From Uliginosibacterium aquaticum (GTDB lineage Bacteria > Pseudomonadota > Gammaproteobacteria > Burkholderiales > Rhodocyclaceae), in the NCBI RefSeq assembly GCF_012972705.2, contig NZ_JABCSC020000001.1, forward strand, positions 744,001 through 808,000: DNA of 64,000 nt, read 5' to 3'. Positions 25,572-34,866 of this stretch are shown piece after piece. The first letter of the stretch is position 1, and the number at the start of each line of letters is the position of its first letter. The notes beneath the pieces are model-generated. The model did not search any database and was not told where the DNA came from. It saw only the letters and a program-made list of their open reading frames with translations. The translations under genes and the position numbers were made by a program.

Positions 25572-27053
25572 TCAGTCGCCAGACTCACTGCGGGTGACGC
25601 GCAGGATCTCGTCCACGGCCGTGTAGCCCGCGCGGACCCTCGCAAAACCGTCTTCACGCAGGCTCTGCATGCCATGCGCGGCAGAGTGACTGCGCAGGGT
25701 TTGCTCGTTGGCGCCGTCGTGAATCAGGCTGCGCGTGTTCTCGTCGAAAACCATCAGCTCATAGATGCCGCCGCGACCCTTGTAGCCAGTCTGGGCACAA
25801 GCCTCACAGCCACAGGCACGGTAGATAAGGTGCTCGGGGCCGATGCCGAGAAGCTTTTGCTCGGCCGCATCAGGCTCGTAGGCTACCCGACAAGCCGGAC
25901 ACAGACGGCGGACGAGGCGTTGCGCGAGCACCCCGATACTGGATGAGGCCAGCAGGAAGGGTTCGACGCCCATGTCTACCAGACGGGTCATCGCGCTTGG
26001 CGCGTCGTTGGTGTGCAGGGTGGCCAGCACCAGGTGGCCGGTGAGCGAGGCCTGCACGGCGATCTGGGCGGTTTCGAGGTCGCGGATTTCGCCGATCAGG
26101 ATCACGTCCGGATCCTGCCGCAGGATGGCCCGCAGCGCACGCGCGAAACTCATCTCGATGCGCGAGTTGATCTGGGTCTGACCGATGCCGTCGAGTTCGT
26201 ACTCGATCGGATCTTCGACCGTCATGATGTTCAGCTCGCGCGCATCCATCTGCGCCAGTGCCGCGTACAGTGTGGTGGTCTTGCCCGAGCCGGTGGGGCC
26301 GGTGACCAGCAGGATGCCGTGCGGTTGGGCAAGCAGGCCCTGCAGACGGGTGAGCGTTTGCGGCGGCATGCCCAGGCTGTCCAGATCCAGCCGGTTGGCG
26401 GATTTGTCGAGCAGGCGCAGCACTACGCGTTCGCCGTGGGCGGTGGGTAGCGTCGACACTCGCACATCCACCGGCCGGCCGGCCAAGCGCAGGGTGATGC
26501 GGCCATCCTGCGGCAGGCGTTTCTCGGCGATGTCCAGACCGCCCATGATCTTGATCCGCGACACGATGGCCGCATGCAGGCCACGCTGCGGTTCGATCAC
26601 GTCGCGCAATGCGCCGTCGATACGGAAACGCACCGTGGCGCGGGATTCGAAGAGCTCGAAGTGGATATCGGAGGCGCCTTCGCGCAGGGCCTCGGTGAGC
26701 AGGGCATTGATCAGGCGGATGACCGGGGCATTCTCCTCGGCTTCAAGCAGATCCTGCGTCTCGGGCATTTCCTCGAGCAGGCTGGAGAGGTCGACCGAGT
26801 CAGCAATGTCCTCCACCATGCGCGAGGCCCGCGTGCCACCCTGATTGAATGCTTCACTCAGGCGTTGCTGGAAGCGTTCCACCGGGAGCACTTCAAGCGC
26901 CAGCGGGCGTCCCGCGACACGCTGCAGTTCGGCCAGCATGCCGAAGTCGCCGCCTTCACGGAAGCACACCGGTAACTGGCCATCCTCATTCGGGTCGCCA
27001 TCAAACAGCCCGTATTCGCGGGCATGGGCAAAACTGATCAGGCGCTCGCTCAT
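25572..27053 (-). CDS. gspE: Type II secretion ATPase GspE
   Basis: The 493-residue protein is the cytoplasmic motor of the secretion system. It has an N-terminal GspE domain and the core ATPase with Walker A GPTGSGKTTTLYAAL and the Asp box MTVEDPIEYELDGIGQTQ. The Walker B-like DPDVILIGEIRDLETA and the His box are also present. A tetracysteine zinc element (CPAC and CEAC) specific to GspE rather than PilT lies near the C-terminus. It couples ATP hydrolysis to pseudopilus assembly through GspL and GspF. It is the last gene of the operon and overlaps gspD by four bases. Confidence 0.95.
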   Translation of the reverse strand: MSERLISFAHAREYGLFDGDPNEDGQLPVCFREGGDFGMLAELQRVAGRPLALEVLPVERFQQRLSEAFNQGGTRASRMVEDIADSVDLSSLLEEMPETQDLLEAEENAPVIRLINALLTEALREGASDIHFELFESRATVRFRIDGALRDVIEPQRGLHAAIVSRIKIMGGLDIAEKRLPQDGRITLRLAGRPVDVRVSTLPTAHGERVVLRLLDKSANRLDLDSLGMPPQTLTRLQGLLAQPHGILLVTGPTGSGKTTTLYAALAQMDARELNIMTVEDPIEYELDGIGQTQINSRIEMSFARALRAILRQDPDVILIGEIRDLETAQIAVQASLTGHLVLATLHTNDAPSAMTRLVDMGVEPFLLASSSIGVLAQRLVRRLCPACRVAYEPDAAEQKLLGIGPEHLIYRACGCEACAQTGYKGRGGIYELMVFDENTRSLIHDGANEQTLRSHSAAHGMQSLREDGFARVRAGYTAVDEILRVTRSESGD

Positions 27054-29209
27054 GGTGCTTTGGGCGCCTCGGCGGGAGCGCTGGGGGCTGCCTGGAGTGC
27101 TTCGCTGGCGGGGGCCGGAATGTTTGTGGCCGGCACTGTGCGGTCCGGATCGAGCCCTTTGCCCTTGACGAGGCTGTCGCGCTCTGGCAACTGGGTGTTC
27201 GGGAAATTCGGCAGTACCCAGCTGCTTTCCGGGCTGTACTCAGCCTGGCGCGCGCGCAGATAGGCGTAGCGTTCGTTGGCAAGGTTGTTGTTGGCCGTGC
27301 TGTCACGCAGGATCACCGGACGCAGGAAGACCATCAGGTTGACCTTCTGACGCTCGCGGGTGCGGTAGCGGAACAGATTGCCCAGGTAGGGAATGTCCAT
27401 GAGGATCGGGATGCCGTTGTCCGTGGTGGACTGACGGTCATCGATCAGACCGCCGAGTACGACGATCTGGCCATCATCGACGAGCACCTTGGTCTCGATG
27501 GTGCGCACCTTGGTGGCAATGCCGGTGCCGCTGGTATTCACCGATGTATCGATGCTGGAGACTTCCTGAGCCACGTTCAGGGTAATTGCGCCGGCTTCGG
27601 AGATCTGCGGCTTGATCTTGAGCTTGATACCGATGTCACGCCGCTCCACGGTGGTGAAGGGGTTCTGGTTGGAGCCGGTGGAGGATTGGGTGCCGGTGAT
27701 GATCGGGATGTTCTGGCCGACCACGATGCGCGCTTCTTCGTTGTCCAGGGTCTGCAGGTTCGGCGTGGACAGCACATTGCCGTCGCCGGACTTCTGGATC
27801 GCAGTGGCCAGCAGGCCCAGGGTGGCGGTACCGTTGGTTGGGTCGCCGTTGAACACGCCGATGTTGACGCCTTCCGGAACGGTGGCGCTGCCGGCAATGA
27901 GGCCATTGGCGATGGTTGCAATGCTGTTGGCCCCCCCCGAGATCGAGGAGATCAGTCCCCCGGTCAGGTTGTTGTTGCCGCCGGCGACCATCCACTGGAA
28001 GCCAAATTCGCCGGTCTTGGAAACATTCACCTCGGCAATCATGGCTTCGACGTAAACCTGGGCGCGGCGCACATCGAGCTTCTCGATGATGGCGCGGATG
28101 TCGCGGTAGATCTTGTCCGGCGCGGTAATGATCAGGGAGTTGGTGACCGCGTCGGCCTGGATCATCACGTTCACACCGTCGATCTTGACCGAGGTGGCCG
28201 TGTTGCCGGTGCTCTGGCCGCTTTGCACGCCTGAAGACGCGGCGGTGGTCGAGGCGCTGCTGCCTGTGCTGCTGCCACTGCTGCCCGAGGAGCCGCCGCC
28301 TGAGAGACTGGAGTTGGTGCTGCCGCTGTCCTGCCCGGTCAGGATGCCGCGCAGGGTGGTGGCCAGGCGCGTGGCTTCGGCATTGCGCAGGTAGATCACG
28401 TTCATGCTGCTGCCGGTGGCGCCCGGCTGGTCGAGCATCTCCACGATGCGCTTGAGCTGCTCGGTGTGGGCAGAGCTGTCGCTGCGCACGATGAGCTGGC
28501 TGCTGCGGGTGTCGGTAATCAGCAGCACGCGCTTGACCCCATCGGGCACCGGCACCGGTGCTGCGGTGCCTTGCAGCACCACTTCCGGCATCAGGCGAGC
28601 GAGGTTCTGGGCTACGTCCTGCACCGAAGCGTGCTTGACCGGGATCTGGAATACGTTGGTGCCCGAGGGCTGATCCAGGTGTTCCAGCAAACGATTGATG
28701 CGCGAGAGATTTTCGGCGTAGTCGTTGATCACCAGCACGTTGCCGGCCTGGTAGGCGGCGATTACGCTGTTGTTGCCAAGCATCGGGCGTAGCACCTGGG
28801 CGAGTTGGGTGGCCGATTCGTAACGTAGCGGATAGACCTGGGTCACAAAGCGGTCGCCCGTCGGGATCGCGCCCTTGCCGACGATCTGGCTGCCGTGCTG
28901 CTTGGCATCCCCCTCGGCGAGCACCTTCACTACCGTGCCGTTGTCGATCAGGGTGATGCCCTGCTGGCGCAGCGCGCTCTGCACGATAGGTAGCACCAGA
29001 TTGCGATCTACCGGCTGGTTGGAAACGATATTCACCGTGCCCTTGAGCTTGGGATCAATCACGAAGCTCTTGCCGGTGATGACGGTGACGGCCTTGAGCG
29101 TGGCTTCCAGATCGGAGTTGACGAAGTTGAGCGTCACCCGCTCGTCTGCCGCATGGGCCGACAAGGCAAAACACAGCAGGGTGGCGGCGGCGATGGTTTT
29201 GATTTTCAT
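27050..29209 (-). CDS. gspD: Type II secretion secretin GspD
   Basis: The 719-residue protein has a signal peptide (cleavage after SAHA) and then N0 (VTLNFVNSDLEATLKAVTVITGKSFVIDP) and N1-N3 repeats. The C-terminal secretin domain (about 380-640) includes VPYLGNLFRYR and VLVDDGQIVVLGGLIDD. It forms the outer-membrane pore. A low-complexity Ser/Gly/Thr stretch of about 45 residues sits in the N3 region (roughly residues 300-345), a variable loop in this family. A Pro/Ala-rich tail follows the secretin domain, a region that binds a pilotin in some systems; no pilotin gene is seen here. Confidence 0.95.
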   Translation of the reverse strand: MKIKTIAAATLLCFALSAHAADERVTLNFVNSDLEATLKAVTVITGKSFVIDPKLKGTVNIVSNQPVDRNLVLPIVQSALRQQGITLIDNGTVVKVLAEGDAKQHGSQIVGKGAIPTGDRFVTQVYPLRYESATQLAQVLRPMLGNNSVIAAYQAGNVLVINDYAENLSRINRLLEHLDQPSGTNVFQIPVKHASVQDVAQNLARLMPEVVLQGTAAPVPVPDGVKRVLLITDTRSSQLIVRSDSSAHTEQLKRIVEMLDQPGATGSSMNVIYLRNAEATRLATTLRGILTGQDSGSTNSSLSGGGSSGSSGSSTGSSASTTAASSGVQSGQSTGNTATSVKIDGVNVMIQADAVTNSLIITAPDKIYRDIRAIIEKLDVRRAQVYVEAMIAEVNVSKTGEFGFQWMVAGGNNNLTGGLISSISGGANSIATIANGLIAGSATVPEGVNIGVFNGDPTNGTATLGLLATAIQKSGDGNVLSTPNLQTLDNEEARIVVGQNIPIITGTQSSTGSNQNPFTTVERRDIGIKLKIKPQISEAGAITLNVAQEVSSIDTSVNTSGTGIATKVRTIETKVLVDDGQIVVLGGLIDDRQSTTDNGIPILMDIPYLGNLFRYRTRERQKVNLMVFLRPVILRDSTANNNLANERYAYLRARQAEYSPESSWVLPNFPNTQLPERDSLVKGKGLDPDRTVPATNIPAPASEALQAAPSAPAEAPKAP

Positions 29210-30072
29210 GGCTGGATTTTGTACTGGAGATGCACGGGCTTGCCGTCCCGCAGGATCTGCAGATCGACGTCCTGGGTCTGGCTGAAGTAGTGATAGACGA
29301 GGGAGATGTCGGCAAGCTGCCCGATCTCGCGCTCGTTGATCTGACGGATGATGTCGCCATCGCGCAGATTAAGGATCTGGGCGAGGGGCTGTTCGGCCGC
29401 GGCGGTGATGCGGATGCCGCCATCCGGGAAGGCTGCAAGGCCCTTGTCCCAGGCGCCGAGATTGCCGCTCTGGGCGATCGAGGCGAGGCGCCCACGCGAC
29501 ACGCTGGTGGCCGGGCTGGGTTTGGCGGGGGCACTGGCTGCTGGCTTCACCGGCACTACGGCAGGCGGTGCTGCCGGGGCCGGGCTGAGCAGGTTGCCGA
29601 CCGTGGCGGTGGCGCCGGGCGGGAAGGCAAGTTCGTTGCGTACGCCGGCTTGCTCGAAGATGGCGCGATCGGCCTGTACTTCGACCAGGCGCAGGCCCGG
29701 CCTGGCTTCTTTGCCGGCTTGCACGGCGACCGGACTGGCCTCTATGCCACCGATCAGAGCCACGCCGTTGTGCCCGGCGATGACGGCGATCAGCTGCAGG
29801 CTGGCCAGCGGGCTGACCGGGGCGGCTTCCTGGGCTTGCTCGAACCAGCGCAGAAGGGCGCGACGGCCGCTGGCACCGTCTTCCGTCGGCGGCGCGGCGA
29901 GACTCAGGGCGGGCTCATTGCTGCGCCAGCCAAGCAGGGTCGCCAGCAGGCTGGAGAGCGCCCAGCACAAGAGCAGGAAGGTCAGGGCCATGAGCGCGCG
30001 CTGGAGGAAGCGGGCGTCGGGGCGCCAGCGCAAGGCGGGCCGATGGAGTCGGAAAGGGAGTCTGATATTCAC
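29206..30072 (-). CDS. gspC: Type II secretion inner-membrane protein GspC
   Basis: The 288-residue protein has a single membrane segment (about residues 28-48), a homology region resembling the GspC HR domain (SLQLIAVIAGHNGVALIGG), a Pro/Ala linker and a C-terminal PDZ-like domain (LNLRDGDIIRQINEREIG). GspC connects the inner-membrane platform to the GspD secretin and helps select substrates. Its gene overlaps gspD by four bases and lies 55 bases after gspK, the widest gap in the operon. The position after gspK is unusual; gspC normally opens such operons. Confidence 0.9.
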   Translation of the reverse strand: MNIRLPFRLHRPALRWRPDARFLQRALMALTFLLLCWALSSLLATLLGWRSNEPALSLAAPPTEDGASGRRALLRWFEQAQEAAPVSPLASLQLIAVIAGHNGVALIGGIEASPVAVQAGKEARPGLRLVEVQADRAIFEQAGVRNELAFPPGATATVGNLLSPAPAAPPAVVPVKPAASAPAKPSPATSVSRGRLASIAQSGNLGAWDKGLAAFPDGGIRITAAAEQPLAQILNLRDGDIIRQINEREIGQLADISLVYHYFSQTQDVDLQILRDGKPVHLQYKIQP

Positions 30073-30127
30073 GGCGAAAATTTAGCGGTTTCCGGGCTGC
30101 AAGGATATGGGTTCGGTCACAAAGTCT

Positions 30128-31024
30128 TCAGGACTGGCTCAGACTGCTGCGTCGCATCCACAGCATGCTGGGCGTGTCCTTGCCGTTGCGCTGGACGAGG
30201 GCTTCAAAGCCCATGTGCATCTCGTTGAACCAGGCATCGATATAGATCATGAAATAGCGGCTCTGAACGTCCACGGCCTGGCGGTCGAGCTTGCTGCGCA
30301 GGCTCTCCGGCAGGGCCTTGGTGAAGTCTTCGATGCTCAGGTAGGGGTTACCAGTGCGGCGGGCGACGAGGCTGGAGGCGTCTCCCGAGCTCAGGCCCTC
30401 GATACTGGCCTGGAGCGCCTCAGCACTGGCGAAGTTCACATTCACCGGCGTTTTCTCCGGCAGGATCACCAGACGGGTTTTGAGCGTTTCGGCCTTGTCG
30501 GCCGAGAGCGCTGCGAGGCGCAGCAATTCGCTGAGTTCAGGGGTGCTGTTGGGTTCGCGTTTGCGCAGGGCGACGAACTGGGTCAGCAAGCTGGCCAGAT
30601 CACGCGTGCTCACGCTGAGGGCGCTGGCGGCGCGCTGCAACTTGGGGTCGTCTTCCTTCACCGCCGTATTGGTAGCGGGTAGCAGATTGCTGAGGTTGAG
30701 CTTGCCCTGCATCTCGGCAATCCGCCCGCCAACCCGGCCTTCTTCCACGGCCACCGGTGGGATCGGGATGGTCCATGGCTCGAGCAGGTGATCGACCTGG
30801 TTGTTGCGAGCGTCATCGCGCAGCGTCAGGCGTGTCATGTTGATGGCGGCAATGGCGACACCCTGGGCCATGCTGAAGTTGTTGCGATTCTCGATCTGGC
30901 GCATCCACAGTTGCTGGCGCGCAGTGAACAGCAAGGCCATTGCGGCGACGATGGCCACCACCAGCAGCGAGACGATCAGCGCGACGCCGCGCTGGGCGTG
31001 CGGAGCAGGGCGGCCGGCGTTCAT
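30128..31024 (-). CDS. gspK: Type II secretion minor pseudopilin GspK
   Basis: The 298-residue protein starts with a short leader and a hydrophobic segment, QRGVALIVSLLVVAIVAAMA, the class III pseudopilin signal cleaved before the hydrophobic core. A large globular domain inserted in the pseudopilin fold is typical of GspK. Its helix-hairpin-like NFASAEALQASIEGLSSGDA is the usual K signature. It caps the pseudopilus tip with GspI and GspJ. Its start overlaps the gspJ stop by four bases. The prepilin peptidase gspO needed for its cleavage is not in the window. Confidence 0.92.
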   Translation of the reverse strand: MNAGRPAPHAQRGVALIVSLLVVAIVAAMALLFTARQQLWMRQIENRNNFSMAQGVAIAAINMTRLTLRDDARNNQVDHLLEPWTIPIPPVAVEEGRVGGRIAEMQGKLNLSNLLPATNTAVKEDDPKLQRAASALSVSTRDLASLLTQFVALRKREPNSTPELSELLRLAALSADKAETLKTRLVILPEKTPVNVNFASAEALQASIEGLSSGDASSLVARRTGNPYLSIEDFTKALPESLRSKLDRQAVDVQSRYFMIYIDAWFNEMHMGFEALVQRNGKDTPSMLWMRRSSLSQS

Positions 31025-31611
31025 GGCAGGTAGTAGGTGCGGGCAAATTCGCCGCGCCCTTCAAGGGTGAGGTGCAGGCGCAGACCTCGTGGACGAGTCA
31101 TGTCGGCGAGGTCTTCGGTCGGCCATTTCTTGTGGCTGGCATTGCTGCGATCGATGAACTCCAGCGAACAGGCGCTCACGCCTTCGAGCAGCAGATTAGG
31201 CTTCTGCTCGCTGGCGGCCGGCTGGGAGGCTGCTGCGGAATAGGCGAAGACGGGGAACTCCAGCTCCAGGCGACCCTTGGTGAGGCGATAGCGGGCATGG
31301 ATAGGTTCCTGGTCGGCGCCGAAGCGCAGCAGATCGAGCTGACAGGATTCGCCGGAGTCCGACATCTGGCCCTGCACCGGCGAGCGAACCCGCCCATCGG
31401 TGTCAGTCCAGCTGCGTGGCGCGATCTGGGTGAGATCCATGTTGAGGCGCTCGAACACCATTTCCAGCTCGCGCCAGCCGCGCATTTCAGCATCCAGGCG
31501 GGCTTTCGAGGTGGTCATCAGATCCAGCCCGCGCCAGGCGAGCAGGCTCACGATGGCGAATACGGCCAGCGCGACCATGACTTCGATAAGCGTAAAACCG
31601 CGGTTGCGCAT
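31021..31611 (-). CDS. gspJ: Type II secretion minor pseudopilin GspJ
   Basis: The 196-residue protein begins with a pseudopilin signal, MRNRGFTLIEVMVALAVFA, with Gly before the cleavage site and the conserved Glu five residues after it. The C-terminal part contains the beta-rich GspJ domain with RYRLTKGRLELEFPVFAYS. Together with GspI and GspK it forms the pseudopilus tip. It starts three bases after gspI and overlaps gspK by four bases. Confidence 0.93.
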   Translation of the reverse strand: MRNRGFTLIEVMVALAVFAIVSLLAWRGLDLMTTSKARLDAEMRGWRELEMVFERLNMDLTQIAPRSWTDTDGRVRSPVQGQMSDSGESCQLDLLRFGADQEPIHARYRLTKGRLELEFPVFAYSAAASQPAASEQKPNLLLEGVSACSLEFIDRSNASHKKWPTEDLADMTRPRGLRLHLTLEGRGEFARTYYLP

Positions 31612-31614
31612 GGC

Positions 31615-32004
31615 TCAGTTGCCTACCCGGGCGACGTAGCTGATCTGGCGGGCCATCACGTCCTCGGGTTTCGAAACCGAAAAAACCTTCACTTCCATGC
31701 GCCGGAAACTCAGGTTCGGGGTGGGGCCGATCTCGCGGCGCCAGATGAATTCATGCCTGCCCTGGCTGGCCTTGCCCTCCTCAGCCCCCATTTCGGGGAA
31801 GCTGCGGGTGGCGAAGACTTCATTCGTCACATTGCTGGCAACCCAGCCGGCCAGCGTGCGTTGCTGCAGATCCCAGGCGCGTTCAGCGCCGAAGCTACTG
31901 GCCCGGATGGCGGCGGCCAGGGCAATGCTGATGATGGCCAGGGCAATCACCACCTCAAGCAGGGTGAAGCCCCCGGTGGGGCGCAAGCCGGTTTCAGGGC
32001 GCAT
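31615..32004 (-). CDS. gspI: Type II secretion minor pseudopilin GspI
   Basis: The 129-residue product starts at the ATG at 32004, giving a short leader before GGFTLLEVVIALAIISIAL, the pseudopilin cleavage signal. A longer open frame to 32049 would add 15 residues inside gspH and is less likely. The remaining domain has the short GspI fold, with NEVFATRSFPEMG near residue 65. It nucleates the tip complex with J and K. Its start overlaps the gspH stop by eleven bases. Confidence 0.9.
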   Translation of the reverse strand: MRPETGLRPTGGFTLLEVVIALAIISIALAAAIRASSFGAERAWDLQQRTLAGWVASNVTNEVFATRSFPEMGAEEGKASQGRHEFIWRREIGPTPNLSFRRMEVKVFSVSKPEDVMARQISYVARVGN

Positions 32005-32485
32005 CGTCGGGCACCGTTTCCACTGTGATGCGGCCGAGCGCATCGGCAATCACCTGTACCCGGGCCTGGCCGCCCTCGAGGGTCAGGCTGAAGGGTTCGG
32101 AGAGGCCATCTGCGGCAAACACCAGGCGCTCGCCGAGCGGACTTTCGCGGCCATTGACCCGCTGCTTCAGGATGTGCACGTCACCGCGCAGGGCTTGTGG
32201 GCGCAGATCGCTGGTGGCCGGCATGGCCATCCACTGCTTGCGCCCGCTGTCGCCGAGCCAGAACTGATAGCCTGCGCCATCACTCGAAAAAGCCACCGGG
32301 CGGGCGCTGTAGACGGCTTCATCGCGTGCCGCTTCAAGGCGAATGCTCAGCTCTTCAGCCTGGCCGCGAGTGATGCGCTCGCCCGAATCATCCAGACGCA
32401 CCACGGCAATGCCCAGCACGATGAGCACTAGGGCCATCACGGCCAGCAACTCGAGCAGGGTAAAGCCTGTGGCCGGGCGGCGCAT
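31994..32485 (-). CDS. gspH: Type II secretion minor pseudopilin GspH
   Basis: The 163-residue protein starts with TGFTLLELLAVMALVLIVL, the pseudopilin signal, followed by the GspH domain (SIRLEAARDEAVYSARPVAF). It connects the tip complex to the major pseudopilin GspG. It lies 14 bases after gspG and overlaps gspI. Confidence 0.9.
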   Translation of the reverse strand: MRRPATGFTLLELLAVMALVLIVLGIAVVRLDDSGERITRGQAEELSIRLEAARDEAVYSARPVAFSSDGAGYQFWLGDSGRKQWMAMPATSDLRPQALRGDVHILKQRVNGRESPLGERLVFAADGLSEPFSLTLEGGQARVQVIADALGRITVETVPDDAP

Positions 32486-32499
32486 GGTGCTGCGTGGAA

Positions 32500-32931
32500 T
32501 CAGGGGGTGGCGTTGCTGATGTCGGCGTCGAAGCCTTCACCGCCCGATTGGCCGTCGGCACCGTAGCTCATCACGTCGATATCACCCTTGAGGCCCGGGT
32601 TCAGGTACAGGTAGTCATTGCCCCAAGGATCCTTGGGCAGGCGCTCCAGATAGCCGCCGCTTTTCCAGTTGGTGGGGACCTGATCGCCACTGGGCTTGCT
32701 GACCAGCGCCTGGAGGCCCTGGCCCTGGGTGGGATAGCGGCCGTTGTCGAGCTTGTAGAGCTTCATCGCGGCCACGATGGAGTTGATGTCCTGCTTGGCG
32801 GCGACGACCTTGGCTTCGCTGGGTCGATCCATGATCTTCGGCACGATCAGGGCGCCGAGGATGGCGAGAATCGAAACCACCACGAGGATCTCGATCAGGG
32901 TGAAGCCGGTGTTGCGCTTGCGAGCTTGCAT
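32500..32931 (-). CDS. gspG: Type II secretion major pseudopilin GspG
   Basis: The 143-residue protein is a standard GspG. The N-terminus NTGFTLIEILVVVSILAIL carries the cleavage site, and YKLDNGRYPTQGQGLQAL and DPWGNDYLYLNPG follow, including the loop that binds calcium in the family. It is the main subunit of the pseudopilus piston. It lies 12 bases downstream of gspF. Codon use and the AGGAGACAGGCAAC leader before the ATG (minus strand) fit higher expression than its neighbours. Confidence 0.95.
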   Translation of the reverse strand: MQARKRNTGFTLIEILVVVSILAILGALIVPKIMDRPSEAKVVAAKQDINSIVAAMKLYKLDNGRYPTQGQGLQALVSKPSGDQVPTNWKSGGYLERLPKDPWGNDYLYLNPGLKGDIDVMSYGADGQSGGEGFDADISNATP

Positions 32932-32943
32932 GTTGCCTGTCTC

Positions 32944-34137
32944 CTACTTGATCAGCTGATTCATTTCGAACACTGGCAAGAGGATTGCCAGCACGATGAA
33001 CAATACGACTGCGCCCATCACCAGCACCACGGCAGGGCCCAGCAACTGGGAAAAGGTTTCGACCTTGCGTGACAGGCCAGAGGATTGCTCGGCTGCGGCG
33101 CGTTCGAGCATGGTGTCCAGACGCCCGGTGGCTTCGCCGCTGGCCACCAGATGCACCAGGATAGGCGGGAAAGATTTCGCAGCTTCGAGCGCGCGCGCCA
33201 GCGACATGCCTTCGCGTACCTGGCGGGCGGCTTGCTCGGCGGCACGCTTGAGCGGCAGGTTGCTCATCACGCCGCTGGCCGCAGCCATCGCGCTGAGCAC
33301 TGGCACGCCGCTGCCAGCGAGAATCGCCAGGGTGCTGGCAAAGCGCACGGTTTCGGCACTGCGTTCGAGTTTGCCGAACCAGGGCAGGGTGAGCCGCCAG
33401 GCATGCACGCGCTGGCGGAAATCGTCTTTTTTCATGGCGCGCAGGAAGGCCACCACGGCCACGATCAGCAGCAACAGGATCCAGCCGCCCCAGCTGCCCA
33501 GAAAGTGGCTGATGCCCAATAGCAGGCGGGTGGGCAGCGGCAGCACCTGCTTGGCGCCCTGGAAGACCTGCACCATCTGCGGCACGACCCAGGTCAGCAT
33601 GCCGACGATCACTGCGGTGGCCACGAAGATCACGATGGCTGGGTAGATGAAGGCTAGTGCGAGGCGCGATTTGAGCTCCTCGCGGCGCTCCAGATAGTCC
33701 GCCAGGCGCGCCAGCACGCCGGGCAGCTTGCCCGACTCCTCACCGGCACGCACCAGGGCACGGTAGAAGGGCGGAAAAACTTTTTCATGCCGGGCCAGCG
33801 CGGCGGAGAGCGAAACACCCGAGGCGATGTCGTGGCGGATCAGGCCCAGCAAGGTCTGCTCACGCTTGTTTTCGGATTGCTCGGCGAGCACGGCGAGGGC
33901 TTCGTCGATCGCCAGCCCGGCATCGAGCAGGCCGGCCAGCTGACGGGTCAGGGTCGCCAGACTGGCGCCGCCCAGGCGCAAGCTGCGGCTGGCTTCACGG
34001 GCCTCTTGGAGATCGAGCACGGCCAGCCCCTGCTCGCGCAGCAGGCTGCGTGCATGACGAGCCGAGTCGGCCTCGATGCGGCCACGCTGGATAGTTTTCT
34101 GATCGGCCGCGAGAGCCTTGTAGCTGAAGGCTGCCAT
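32944..34137 (-). CDS. gspF: Type II secretion inner-membrane platform protein GspF
   Basis: The 397-residue protein has two homologous cytoplasmic domains (about 60-165 and 265-365), each followed by membrane segments near 170-190, 215-240 and 370-395. This is the GspF/PilC pattern; SGVSLSAALARHEKVFPPFYRALVRAGEE marks the first repeat. It is the inner-membrane base on which the GspE motor acts. The gene starts three bases after gspN. Confidence 0.94.
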   Translation of the reverse strand: MAAFSYKALAADQKTIQRGRIEADSARHARSLLREQGLAVLDLQEAREASRSLRLGGASLATLTRQLAGLLDAGLAIDEALAVLAEQSENKREQTLLGLIRHDIASGVSLSAALARHEKVFPPFYRALVRAGEESGKLPGVLARLADYLERREELKSRLALAFIYPAIVIFVATAVIVGMLTWVVPQMVQVFQGAKQVLPLPTRLLLGISHFLGSWGGWILLLLIVAVVAFLRAMKKDDFRQRVHAWRLTLPWFGKLERSAETVRFASTLAILAGSGVPVLSAMAAASGVMSNLPLKRAAEQAARQVREGMSLARALEAAKSFPPILVHLVASGEATGRLDTMLERAAAEQSSGLSRKVETFSQLLGPAVVLVMGAVVLFIVLAILLPVFEMNQLIK

Positions 34138-34140
34138 GGC

Positions 34141-34866
34141 TCAGCGCGGATAGCTCAGCAGATAGCTGTCGCCATCGCGCGGCAGGGTGGCCAGCACGGG
34201 CGATAGGCCAGGCAGGTCGGCTTCCGGTTTGAAGCGCAGGTCCAGCTTGGCCTTGTTCTTGGCCAGATCAAAACTGCCACCACCCTGCGCGTGCAGGGTA
34301 CCGCTCAGATGGCTCAGTTCGATGGCGCCGGCGCCGGCGGCATTCGCCGTGACGCGGAACTGGTAGCTGCCGAGCGAGGTGACTTCACCTGCCATGGCTG
34401 AGCTGACGCGTTCGATGCGGCCGCTCACGTTGATCGGTTCGCCGCGCGTGAGGCGCTCGCTCTGTACGAACAGATCGCCGCGCAGGCGCACGCCGGCGAG
34501 CGTCGGATTGAACTGAGTCAGCGGCTCCAGTGGCAGGCTCAGCTCCAGGCCTTCTATCACGGGGCCACGAAAACCGAGCACGGCGCGCAGCTTGCCGGGG
34601 CGCCCGGCATGCTCGCTCTGCAGTGCCCAGGCCAGTTGCCCCTTGAACAGGGCGCCGGGCTGGAATTGCCAGGCCAGCTTTTGCTGGGCCACGATGCCCT
34701 TGTAACCGAGCGCGGTGGCGCGGCCTTGCCACAGACTGCCCTCCAGCCCCGCCAAGGCGATATCCGTCGGTAAAAAGCGTGCGGCGAGGCCGGCCGGGAA
34801 GCGGGCCACCAGCAAGAGCAGGCTCAGCGCCAGCGCCAGGAGAATCCAGGTCAGGGGCTTTTTCAT
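34141..34866 (-). CDS. gspN: Type II secretion protein GspN
   Basis: The 241-residue protein has one N-terminal membrane anchor (about residues 7-30) and a beta-rich periplasmic domain of the GspN type (ALAGLEGSLWQGRATALGY near residue 40). GspN is not present in all type II systems and its function is uncertain. It overlaps gspM by four bases and precedes gspF. Assignment rests on length, topology, and position after gspL and gspM. Confidence 0.85.
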   Translation of the reverse strand: MKKPLTWILLALALSLLLLVARFPAGLAARFLPTDIALAGLEGSLWQGRATALGYKGIVAQQKLAWQFQPGALFKGQLAWALQSEHAGRPGKLRAVLGFRGPVIEGLELSLPLEPLTQFNPTLAGVRLRGDLFVQSERLTRGEPINVSGRIERVSSAMAGEVTSLGSYQFRVTANAAGAGAIELSHLSGTLHAQGGGSFDLAKNKAKLDLRFKPEADLPGLSPVLATLPRDGDSYLLSYPR

